Shown here piece after piece: positions 10,256 through 21,800 of a stretch of 64,000 nucleotides of DNA. Source of the stretch: Astropecten irregularis (lineage: Eukaryota > Echinodermata > Asteroidea > Paxillosida > Astropectinidae); NCBI GenBank assembly GCA_963971285.1, contig OZ020262.1, positions 3,102,082-3,166,081 of the forward strand. Reading direction: 5' to 3'. Under the pieces are notes generated by a model, which worked only from the letters and a program-made list of their open reading frames with translations, made no database searches and was not told the origin of the DNA. The translations under genes and the position numbers were made by a program. How positions within the stretch are numbered: position 1 is the first letter of the stretch; each line of letters starts with the position of its first letter.

Positions 10256-10688
10256 GGCCCGCTTCAAAATCGAACTTTTACCGTTTCAAATAATTCAAAC
10301 AATGACCCAAAATTAGAATTAGACACGGCAGAAGTTCAACGTTTTGAAGCAACTGCCGGCTTGCTGTTGAACGATCGACTGGTCTTGCCGCTTGTAACGG
10401 CAGAAGAGCGTCACGGCTTCAAACGTCGATTTTCTGCCGTGTCTAATTCAATTGATACGTTCTAAGTCAGAGTTCCACCCGTATCGTTTTAAAAGAAAGA
10501 GCACAGCCTTCTCACAATATAAGAATACATCACAATATTATAAATCTCTCTTGGTCCGCCATGTTGAAATTTGCATCAAGGTTAATAGAAAACCGGCATT
10601 TGATGCAACTGCCGAACTTCCACCGCTTTTATGTCAATTGAAATGTATTGAATTAGACACGGCAGAAGTTCCACGTTTGAAGCGGGCC
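10256..10688. mobile_element. Harbinger-like MITE with TTA target duplication
   Basis: GGCCCGCTTCAAA at 10256 faces TTTGAAGCGGGCC ending at 10688, with TTA on both sides (10253-10255, 10689-10691). A second motif, ATTAGACACGGCAGAAGTT, occurs near both ends. It begins 20 bp past the hormone stop codon, so it may sit in that gene's 3' UTR. Confidence 0.8.
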
Positions 10689-10869
10689 TTACTGCCTGTT
10701 GCATTTATGATTTAAAATGACTAATGAAACATGCTAGGCATATCCCATTCAAAGTCATGCAATGTTATTCAACCTTAAATGGTTGGCCTGTTAATTGCGA
10801 ATATCCGAATGTGGCATTATAAGAATAATCATTATCATGCAGGGCAAGAACTAAGACCAACTAAGTACA

Positions 10870-11345
10870 CATCACAGACGGTGGACACTACAGACTGAGT
10901 GGACATCACAGACTGAATGGACACCACAAACTGAGTGGACATCACAGACTGAGTGGACATCACGGACTGAATGGACACCACAAACTGAGTGGACATCACA
11001 GACTGAGTGGACATCATAGATTGAGTGGACATCACAGACTGAGTGGACATCACAGACTGAGTGGACATCACAGACTGAGTGGACATCACAGACTGAGTGG
11101 ACATCACGGACTGAGTGGACATCACGGACTGAGTGGACACCACAAACTGAGTGGACATCACAGACTGAGTGGACATCACAGACTGAGTGGACACCACAGG
11201 CTGAGTGGACACCACAGGCTGAGTGGACACCACAGGCTGAGTGGACACCACAGACTGAGTGGACACCACAGGCTGAGTGGACACCACAGAATGAGTGGAC
11301 ACCACAGATTGTGGACATCACAGAATGAGTGGACATCACAGACTA
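10870..11345. repeat. 18-bp minisatellite (ACTGAGTGGACATCACAG)
   Basis: About 26 units of 18 bp, with C/T and A/G variants at fixed positions (ATCACAG versus ACCACAG or ACCACAA). 18 is a multiple of three, so several frames stay open for 60-156 residues (SVMSTQ, GVHSVC, GLSGHH repeats). None shows a start, splice or domain signal. An inverted piece lies at 11440-11585. Confidence 0.95.
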
Positions 11346-11439
11346 AGTCATCTCTTACGGGTTTTTTCAAAGACCACTACTATTCTTTTTAATCTTGTTG
11401 AAAAGTGAACAAAGAAAAATTGACTGGACCGGGATTGTG

Positions 11440-11585
11440 ATGTCCACCGTCTGTGGTCACAGTCCACCACTCAGTCTGTGATGTCCACTCAGTTTGTGGT
11501 GTCCACTCAGTATGTGGTGTCCACTAGCACTCAGTATGTGGTGTCCACTCAGTCTGTGATGTCCACTCAGTCTGTGGTGTCCATT
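11440..11585. repeat. Inverted partner of the 18-bp minisatellite
   Basis: About eight units of CTGTGATGTCCACTCAGT, the reverse complement of the array ending at 11345. The outer ends of the two arrays are AAGACCAACT (10854) and its near complement TTTGGTCTTT (near 11588). The whole block therefore looks like one element with the arrays inside its inverted ends. A SINE scrap, GAAAAGTGAACAAAGAAAAA, lies between. Confidence 0.85.
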
Positions 11586-11869
11586 TGGTCTTTTTAATCT
11601 TGAATAACCTTTTATTTTTTTGTCTCTTAAACATTAAAAAATGCATCACATCGTCTATAATAAGTATTACACAGTATATGCGTTTGGGCTTGATTAAAAA
11701 ACAGACTTGAAATAATGCTTGTAAGTTTTGAATAAATTAACTATGGTCTACGATAAAGCATACAAAGTATCGAGATATTCTTCATGCCTTTATATTTCTG
11801 TTGCTGCCGTTGCATATTTTAATAGGGCTAGTGTAGTCATGACGACCAAGCAATTATTTCGACTTTGCG

Positions 11870-12050
11870 ACGTTGCGTTTCCTCTGCAATCGAATTAATT
11901 TTTCGAGAGAACAAAATAAAATTTCGAAAAAATGAAACAATTTTTTGAGAAAACGAAAATGTATTTCCGGGGAACGAAATAATAACTTTTTTAACCTCTC
12001 TCCAACTATTGTTTTGCCCGTCCCCTTAGGGGCTCCGTAGGGACCGACTG
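11870..12050. mobile_element. Fragment of the GAGCCCCTAAGGGGACGG element
   Basis: TAACCTCTCTCC and CCCGTCCCCTTAGGGGCTCC (around 12025) match in inverse the left end of the element at 27033-27600, with a body of CGAGA/AACGAAA-rich sequence. Only one end is recognisable. Confidence 0.6.
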
Positions 12051-13735
12051 GGCCGGCTTGATTTTCCTTCAAAGTTGATGATAGACTCAGCCTTCTCCGA
12101 TCACACCAAGCTACACTTTTACTCTTGATTGCCGGTCTGCAACGTTCGGCACTTAGCTTTCCCTGTGTAAACCGAATAATACACCTCACAGTCGCCACGA
12201 AAAGAGGCTAATCGAACGTTGGGAAAAGTAAGGTCAAAGGATATTGCATGACCAGACTTGAACAAGTGCAAATTATGCACATAACTCAGCGATTTTCACG
12301 TCGTAAAGGCACGACTTATATCATTCATTTCTCGCATCCAGCAGCTTTCAAGAAATACACATCTTTCCATTGGCTTTTCGTTTCATTAACATGTTATCTC
12401 TGTATGATGAGCAGTGTTGGAGTCGAGTCCTCAGATCCATCGTATATCATTAGACCCAGTAACTGGGGCGCTGAACTTTTTTAATTTTGGGGGTCGACGG
12501 TCGGTGTAGCGCCACAGAGCGTCCCATAGACTTTAACGTTTTGTACACAGAAACAATTGTACTTCACGGTACTTGGGCCAAGAAATGTCCCCAAATTACA
12601 ACAAAGACATCGCAAATCAGCTTGAAAATCGCTCCATCTCTTCTCTGAATGTCAAGGATGAAATGCAGCTTATTTGCTTGTGCTCACGATCTTTCCATGT
12701 GATAAAAACCGACGTTTTCCGATGAAAATCCAGACGATCGTTTCGGACTTCTTCGGATCGTCCGCCATCTTGGTTTTACTCTCCGCCAATAAGAAACAAG
12801 CATGAAGTCACGTGTGTGACTCAAAGTCATACGTAACTTCATACTTTGTTTTTTTATATCAAGAAAAGTACAGTCACAGTAATCTGCGAAATCTTCAGTC
12901 CCATACGGGTCCTACTTTTTTTAGAAAACAGTGGAAAACGCTGACGGTATTTTCATCGTCCAATCCTTCCTATAAGCTAGCGGATATAGCACTGTGGCTG
13001 TAAAGCGCGCCCTCGTTCACAGTGGGTGTATACTAACTGCTGATTGGCCGTTATTAGGCAACTTGGAAATTCGTTTTTTTGTTCGATTTGTATTGATTTC
13101 TAATCGACGGGAATGTATCTGATCAACGGGAACATTTTGACGAAATGCTTCCTCGTGATGATTACTGGAATTATTATAATTTTATCAATAAGGCTTAGAG
13201 ATTTTTTTTCTCAGATTCTAAAGTAGGAAGGTACTATGAGCAATAATATGAATATGCACGGGCCTATTCCGTTGATCGCAAACTCTCTGCTATATAGCAT
13301 ACAGTATGTTATGGTGTCGTACTTTCTGGGAAAGATGTTGGCTCTCCGATAGTCTGGACTCATCTGAATCTAGAGGCGTTGATGGTTGCACCCTCTGCTC
13401 TGTTTAGTAGCAGACCATTGTCATATAACATGTTTTGCTGTGTATTAGTGACGCCAGTCGCAGCTCTGGGTGGGATGGGGTGGGGGCGGGGTGTTCTAGA
13501 AAACAAGATGACTGAGATGAATGCTGTCTTACACAAACCAACACGACAACGCCTATAATTGTATTATACCTCTAATCACTATTAAATTGTGTGTATCATG
13601 ACACATCGTACACAATTAATTCACCTTATGAACCAGCAAACTTACAGTCAAGCATCTACCTCTAGGCCTAAGTCAATAAATCAAGATCTGGGCGAATTAT
13701 TACTATTAGTAGTGAATTCAGCTCTTGTAAACTTA

Positions 13736-13894
13736 AGCAGAGTGTACACTGTCAACATTTTCGGTAACAATCTCGGTAACATGTTGCCCATGTATCTTGT
13801 TGCTGAAGAAAAGTGTTGTCAGTGCACACAGAGCAAAACGAGTGATGCAGGCGCGGTTCTAGGCCAAAATTTTTTGGGGGCTAGAAGAGCCATT

Positions 13895-13925
<31 letters not shown>

Positions 13926-14327
13926 CTAGAAGACCCAATATTTTGGGTTCTTCCAACACTCGCTTCTGCTATGTCTTATTAGGTGTCGAAAAACATGCAC
14001 ATTAGAGCCCACACAACGCGTTTTTTTAATGTAATTGGCGCTTAATAGCTGAACAAATCCAGTATTTTCAAGACCTTTTTTTTCACTTGCATTTTTTTGG
14101 GGGGGCTAGATAAAATTTTTGGGGGCTACAGCCCCCCCCCCCCAGCCCCCCCGTAGAACCGCGCCTCGAGTGATGGGTAACATGTCACAGCAACATCTCG
14201 GTAACATGTTGGCCAAATGTTTCTAGTGTACACAGGGCCCAAAGTCGTGTTGCCCAGGTGTGTTGCCCTAACTGGGCAACATGTTACCGAAAATGTTACC
14301 GAAATTGTTGATAGTGCACACTCTGCT
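13736..14327. mobile_element. Harbinger-like MITE with TTA duplication, itself split by a hAT-like MITE
   Basis: AGCAGAGTGTACACTGTCAA at 13736 faces the complementary end at 14327, with TTA on both sides (13733-13735, 14328-14330). The inverted arms repeat GGTAACATGTTGCCC. The hAT-like MITE 13848-14167 sits inside, so this element is the older. Confidence 0.75.
13848..14167. mobile_element. hAT-like MITE, second copy, 8-bp TSD GAGTGATG
   Basis: CAGGCGCGGTTCTA at 13848 faces TAGAACCGCGCCTC ending at 14167. GAGTGATG flanks both sides (13840-13847, 14168-14175). It is homologous over its length to 4947-5237 in the opposite orientation. Poly-G and poly-C tracts lie beside CTAGAAG motifs. Confidence 0.85.
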
Positions 14328-15087
14328 TTAGGGCGGGTACGCAAAGAAAGAAAATACAAAGTTGTAAAGCCTATTCTGATTTTCACTTGCAAATTCACAA
14401 ATTCTTCCCAAGTTGAATAATATTGAGCGAATGATGAATACAACCCACGGTACAGTTTACAGCAGAACCAAACGAAGACATGATATTTCAAAATATTTCT
14501 GTTCCTAAACCATTTTTCGAATTATTTCTCCAAAGAAAAACTCTATTTCATGGTATTGTTTAAAGCTATTTTTATTTTTAACTACATATTAAAGCAACAA
14601 TTAGAGCGAGTGCCGAACTTGAGCAGAATTCTGTTCATAGGCATCCTATACTGCGTTTCGCTTGTCTATTATTTCTTCGAAAAGATTTATTGCATTGGCG
14701 ATACCATAGTAATTAAGCTTTTCAAATAACCTTAAACATAATATCACTTTTGCAAAGCAGCAACAGGCCAACTACAAAACAAAGCATCTATAGCTAATAT
14801 AACACGCTCCAGTGACGAAGAGTAAACCAAGTGATCCTGTCACTGCAAACACCGGACATGTCATTGGTTTGGTTTTGAGTGTAAGGAGTAGTGATGAAAC
14901 CAAGATATTTACTTGATATTTATACCTGTCATTTGTTTACACGTATAACGAGACTTGAGAACAGTTATAATAATCTAAGCAGCTTAGTTTTATCCTATTC
15001 ATATTCACCATCTTATCGAGTACAGGGTATTATTGAGATTTGATTCACAATAATTATTTAAGATACCATCCACTCTTTGATATTATA

Positions 15088-15527
15088 CAGGGTGTCCCAG
15101 AAAAAACGCAACACTGTGCACGTCGGAACCCATTATGTTCAAATTCTACTGTTTATCACTTCAGGATTCAGATATGTGATATAGCCACGTCTTGGCTATC
15201 ACCATATGAAATTTAAGCATATTTGGGCTAAAATTGGCGAAAATATGACAAATTGAAAGAGTACTCCTTAAAAACAAATTTGCAAGGATAACATGCATAG
15301 TGGTCAATACACACACAATGTGTATGAAAGAAAAATGAAACTCGAGTTTTTAGGTTGGGTAATTCATTCTTAGTTTTTTCACTCATCTTTAGTCCAATTT
15401 TGCTCAAATTCTACATGGTGATAGCCAAGACATAGTTGTATCACATATTTGAATCTTAAAGTGATAAACAGTTTTATTTTCATATAATAGTTCTCGACAT
15501 AAGTGTTGCGTTTTTTGAGACACCCTG
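15088..15527. mobile_element. Mariner/Tc1-type MITE with TA duplication
   Basis: CAGGGTGTCCCAGAAAAAAC at 15088 faces the complement ending at 15527, with TA on both sides. A second inner inverted pair contains GCCAAGACATAG near 15425 and its complement near 15193. A second copy is at 17206-17606 and a fragment at about 32155-32362. Confidence 0.85.
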
Positions 15528-15860
15528 TACATGTATAACGGTGAACATTCAATAACAGTGAAAAAAAATTATAAAGTTGGCTGAATAAAAAATTACATTT
15601 TCTTTTTGATTCTTTTAAAATTTGTTTTCAATTTTTTTTCTTTGAATACAAAACGGCGGATATATGCGTTATATGAAACTTTTTTATTTCTATAATTATC
15701 ATTAATGTAAATCGTACATAATATCATTACGAGTATAACTCTACATGTATACAAGCAACTATAGCATAATATGTGCGTGAGTATATTTTCTGCATGGTTA
15801 TAAGCACATTGTGTGTCAGATTCTAAAGCCTTGATCTGGTGGTTCATCTCATCAGTTTAT

Positions 15861-18800
15861 CTACATCTTTATGGAGGCATAATCAGTGGCTCCACTGATT
15901 TCAAGAGTCATCTCTGAATGTTCGTCTGACGGCTTGACTATGTGAGCCTCTTGGTTTACAGCATTCCTGGCGATGCAGTATCCTAAAAGAAAACAAATAA
16001 CTGTAAATTATAAAAACGAACACAGTTACAGAATAAAATCACATAATGATCAATGGACAGTTTGGACACAGTCATATGTGTTTACATACAGTAAGTGACA
16101 GTAGTGTAGACACGTCCTCAGACCTGGGGGGGGGGGGGGGTTGATCGTGTAGCTGGGTTGTTCTTCCATATACGTTTGTGCACAAAATCATTTTTTATAT
16201 ATATAAAAAGTGAAAACCTGGGGGGTTGCAACCCCCCTAGCCCCCCGGGATCTACGCCCATGGTAAGTGATCACTCTTGACGAGGTGAAAGGTGATCTCA
16301 CATTGGTGTATTCTCATTTGCCTAATAGTTGTATAAAATTAAAGTAGTTTAAGTACATGTAGTTAATTTCTTTGTATGTTTGATTCATGCCTGTACAGCG
16401 CATTGGGTTCTGTCTGACGGAATGCGCTCTAAAAGAGTGATTTATTATTATTATTATTATTATTATTCGTAAAATAAAAAAACGTAGGCCTACGATTTGG
16501 CTGGACATATCGGTCAGTATGCTTATAAATATATCTGGGGAATTCTATAATGACGTAGTTTGCATAGGTAGCGATGATGTACTTTTGCAGACTTCGCTCT
16601 TTGTAGAAACCACAACCCATTGAGAGGGTATATGGTATGACAGAAATGTGACAGTACAAGTTATGAGATCCGAACAAATAAACATTCTATTAAATCAAGA
16701 AGATTCATACTAAGACACTTCTTTTATAACCAGGGGCCGATTTCACTAACGCTTTGCGATCATCGTAAAGCCCAAATCCATCGCTAAACAGAAAATCGAT
16801 CGCTACTTTGCGTAGCAATTTTCCGTTTAGCGATGGATTTAGGCTTTACGATGATCGCAAAGTGTTAGTGAAATCGGCCCCAGGCCTGGCCGTTGTGCAT
16901 GTATATTCTGTAGGCCCTATACCTACTGTCAGTTCTACTCGCCCAATATATCTTATAGGCCTACAATGCATATCCACGGCCACTTCTTATAAGTACAAGT
17001 AGGCCTGGCCAATGGATCTGTTACACGTCAGTGTATAACTACAAAAATGCACTATTTGTGTGATTGTGAGCATGCGCGCGTTGATTTGCGCCTGCGCTGT
17101 TGTGCGTGCGCGTGCGCTGTTGACTTGAAGACCGGTTCTCCAAAATCTCCGTAGTGTACCAACTCTACTCTCACACGTATCCCCAGTACTTCTGGGTAGT
17201 ATATACAGCGTGTCCCAGAAAAAAACAAAGTACTCGGGACCCATTATGTTAAAATAAGATTCAGATATGTGATACAGCCATGTCTTGGCTATCACCATGT
17301 ATAATTTAAACATACTGGGACTGAATTTTGCGAAATTATGACCAATTATTGAAAGATATACTCCTTAAAAACAAATTTGCAAGGATAACACGCAAAGTGG
17401 TCAATACACACATAATGTGTATGAAAGAAAGATGAAAATCGGGTTTTGAGGTTGGGTAATTTTTCTTAGTTTTTTTCCCACTCAATTCTACATGGTGATA
17501 GCCAAGACATAGCTGCATCACATATCTGAATCTTGAAGTGATAAACAGTTTAATTTTTATATAATAGTTCTCGACACAAGTGTTGCGTTTTTTTGGAGAC
17601 ACCCTGTATAAGAAGCAATGAGCCACAACCCACTATAGGTTCAAACCTACTACCCGTGGACATTCCGTCAAGATGTTGTCTTCGATGCGCCGTACTATTC
17701 AGACAAAGTACATGCACATCACAAGAGAACCACAGAACTTAAATTCTTTTGTCTCCATACTTGTTGCCAACATTTATCATTGGTTGCCCAATATACATCA
17801 CATAATGTACATCCACACAACCTCCATAAGAGGAAGCAATGTGTATTAAAGATTAAGCCTTCACTCTTGGTTCATTGTTACCAGGTCTGCAATACTGAAC
17901 CACTGTGGAGATCCCACCATTGAGTTCCAAAGTACTCAGGAACTGAAACGATCTGTGAATATCCGTTCTTTTGAACCATTTCTATTTTCTATTCCAGAAA
18001 GAATGATTTAATGATCGACAGTCATGATGCACCGTATGCGTAAAACTTCTCCATCGTGCGCAGACTAGAATCTCAACGCATGACCTTGGGGTACATGTAC
18101 TTTGCAAGGACGCGAAATATGACCTATAATGTATTTTGGTCAGCTTACCACTGTGTTTTGCACTTTCAAACAAATGCAGCGCAGTATTAGTTGATATTGT
18201 CCTGAAGAAGAACATTCCGTTGCTTAAGATCGGACTATCATCGGTCATGTAGTCTGGAAAGGACTGCCAAAACAAACAAACAAACAATTGCACAAGCAGT
18301 AATGGTTATTACTACGGTGATTATTGCTATCATCTACAACATTTGGTAAATTCGTCAGATTCACGTTTACAGTAATTATAACTGGGCATTACTGGAATAC
18401 ATTTATACATTCGTAGGTGTACTCTCTCCCAAAGTGATATTACAGGTAACAAAGGAACATGAGACGAATTTGATCTTTCTGGTAATTAAATTTGGCATAA
18501 AAACGAGGTGGCAAGACTAGTAAAATTTACGATTGAATATAAGTAAAATTTTAAAATTCAATCTTGAAAGGAGTACAGACAAAGATGCTTGTAATGTGAA
18601 ACCACTTAAAGCGTTTCAAATCAATCTAGTACAAACCAACATTTAACTTTGTCAAATGTTTATTTTTTTTTACGGATAACTATAAAATTGGGCCGTAATG
18701 AGTGAATCTTACTGTCAAGCTGAGTTGGACCACATCATTCGGTTTGACTGTTTCAATACAATTCTCTGATTCAGGAGTCTGGCTCGGTGGTATCTGAACC

Positions 18801-21800
18801 AATGATACTGGAACGCCATCTGATGGGAATGAGCTGGTGTACTTGTTCACGTGAAACAAACCTTCATGGGGAAAACAAGATTTCACATCCAAGTATAAAC
18901 ATAGCTTGGTTTGTCTGCAAAGCAAAACATACTGACTAGTGGCTGGCATTGTGTAGGGGTCGTGTTATAGCGGTGTTGGTTGTGTGATGGTACAGTGGTG
19001 TTGGTATGGTGGTAAGGGATATGATATGGTAATGAGGTGATTGAGATGAGTTTTACTGGGATCATGCATATATTCATTAATGAATCGTACTTGCTTGCGG
19101 ATTGAAAGTGGTGAACTCCAGCTTGTTATTACTCAAAGTCAGGTACTTGTCATTTTGGCTGATGTTTGCTTTGTCCGTCGATAAATACGTAAATCTGTTG
19201 ACTTGTTGGAAGTCTTTATAAAATTCAGGAACAACACCAGTGGAGTTAGATATCTTGAAAATCACATCGGCATCTGGCTTTCCATCTGTAAAGTGACAAA
19301 ACGTGTAATATAACGTAGAATCGTAATATATACCGGGGTAGATGTAATCATCACAGTATCACAGTATGCTATAAGACGTCAATAACTGACATAGGCCTAG
19401 GTGTCGATTTCTGTTCATGATTGGGGGGGGGGGGGGTGATTGGTGATTTGGTGTCCTATGCGAGGGAGCGAAGCGACCGAGCAGAGGAGGTTGTGGGAGG
19501 GGGGATACCCCCAGGGACAAAGTGGAAAAAGTCGCATTTTAGAGCATTTAAAAACGATATTCAGCAGAATTAAACATACTAGTGCGAACAAGTAAAATGT
19601 ATTGTCTTTCTACATTCCAAGCATGATGCTATTTATTCATTATTTTGTTGCCAATTCAGATATTTTGTCGGTATTAAATGACATTCAACCTCGAAATATT
19701 GGGGGATGATAATACACGCCACCAGCCCACCTCAAATATTGTCAAAAAAGGTCGCCATCAGCGTGTGTATATCAGTGTTGTAGTACTCGTACTCGTACTC
19801 GTACTCGAGTACAACTCGAGTCCACCAAAGTACTTGGACCGTACTCGATTAAAAGTACTCGAAAACAAAATGTACTTGGCCCGTACTCGATCCGATGTAC
19901 TTGGATTTTGGACGTACTCGACGTTAAGTACTCGGTACTCGATCCCAGTACTCGACAATTTCCGAAAAAAAAAAAAAATCGTCGATGACATTGCTCAACC
20001 TCGAACATATCTATCGTAAGCTCGGTAGCACGATATCCATTTAATTATAACGTGTAGAAGCATAGAGGCTTTCCTTGCCCTGGGTACAGTGTGAGTGCAT
20101 GCACATGCAAAGAGCGCCGAGATACATGTAGTGGAGTTAGTGGTTAGCGCGGCCTGAATTGGGATGTCGGGCCCAATGCCCAGTTATGGTTGGGTCAAAA
20201 TAATGCACTATTATGTACATGTACAGTCCATGGTACATTCTCAATCGGTACATATTAAAATTGTGATATATGGGCAAAAATAACAAGGAAGATACAGCAA
20301 ATATCCAGTCCCTTACAGTGCCCACTTTTTTTTTAAAGAAAACATGTGGAGTTTTGATCTCACCCTAAGATCCAAAGTGTTTTTGGCTTGTGATTTAGTC
20401 CAGAGAGGATAAAGGGCAGTGTTCTTTTTTGTTTCTTTTAAATTTACCTGCTGACTTTGTTATGTAATGAAGAGATTTATTAAACACTACTGTCATGAAC
20501 TGCATTTGTTGGTACTGTGCATTGGTTCTGTGCATGTACTCGGCCCGGGACTCGAACTTTGGTACTCGGACTCGGCCATGTACTCGACCTTGAATGTACT
20601 CGGACTCAATACTTAGGACTTGGACTCGGCAGCAATGTACTCGGACTCGGCCCAGTACTCGGACCCTGAAGTACTAGGAGTACTCTGTACTCGGATCTGA
20701 GGACTCCACTACAACACTGGTGTATATACTTTATGGACTGTCCCTATGATGATATCTCAGGGGCCTAGAAAGCGGGGGGGGGGGGGGCTCCCCCTTCAGA
20801 ATTTCATTTTTACATACACTGTACAGTATATGTAAATACAGGTCTGAGGACCTACGTCACTGGGATATCTCTTCTTCTGAAAGAAAATGAACATTTCAAA
20901 AATAGATGCTTGAGAATTGATGCCTTTCACATATCAATCGAAACCGCCGAGTGTGCCAGTCATTTAGGAAGAACTGCCCAGTATTGCCCACGCAGTGTGT
21001 ATATTCACCGCAGTACTAGGCATACCTCAAATAGGCCCCTATACGGCACAATAAATCTTGTTTGGAACATCCATCAGCCCCATAGTCATGTATTATAAAC
21101 GACATGAATGGATTTGCCTTGCCTACAGACAGTACTTGTGTAGTGTATGCACTTACTATTGATGCTGAGTTTGAAGACAATCCACAGGAAGACATCCTGC
21201 TCAGGGTCATGCCGCTTGATACCCTTTCAAAAACAAATCCAAAACGGTTTTACTTTGTGTGTATTTTATATACCGAAGTAAATATATTCAGATGACATCA
21301 AAATATTGGAAAGAACTATAGGGACATAAACTGTTTCAATGTATTTCACAAGGAATAGTGAATCACTGGCCATGATGATGATGATTGTTATGTTTTTAGC
21401 CATTCATTCCAATAATGTACTTTTTCAAAATGCATATCATTCAGTCAGTTTCCCTTGTGGTTATTTGTTGATTGTATAAACTTAACTCGTTAAAACTTCA
21501 ACAAATCACGCAAAATTGATATTGAGAGTGGTTTGTTCAGCATTCGGGCGGCTTTCTGCAGAAGGTAATATAGGCCTATTAAATATGGCATGTGTACATC
21601 ATTGGTAACAAACCAAAATAGAAATGTTCACAGCTTTGCGTATATATACAGATTGTAATGCTAGAAATATACTGTGAATTTGTTTTATATAAATGCTTCA
21701 TTTATCCAGAAAAAGAGTAAAACCAAACACCAAAACATTTTTGATCTTGGCAAGATCCAAAATGAGACATCTACCGGACATTCCCAAACAATTTGGCGTA

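Noticed and set aside
10870-11345. CRISPR array
   Set aside because: Units are contiguous with no spacers, and the genome is animal; the same applies to the other tandem arrays.
10835-11392. VSTQSVM or GVHSVCD repeat proteins
   Set aside because: 18-bp minisatellite translated in several frames.
12248-13003. Possible genes on plus around a CCGCCATCTTGG motif
   Set aside because: Frames of 63-78 aa lack domains or splice logic; part of the region matches the AGGTAGTATC MITE.
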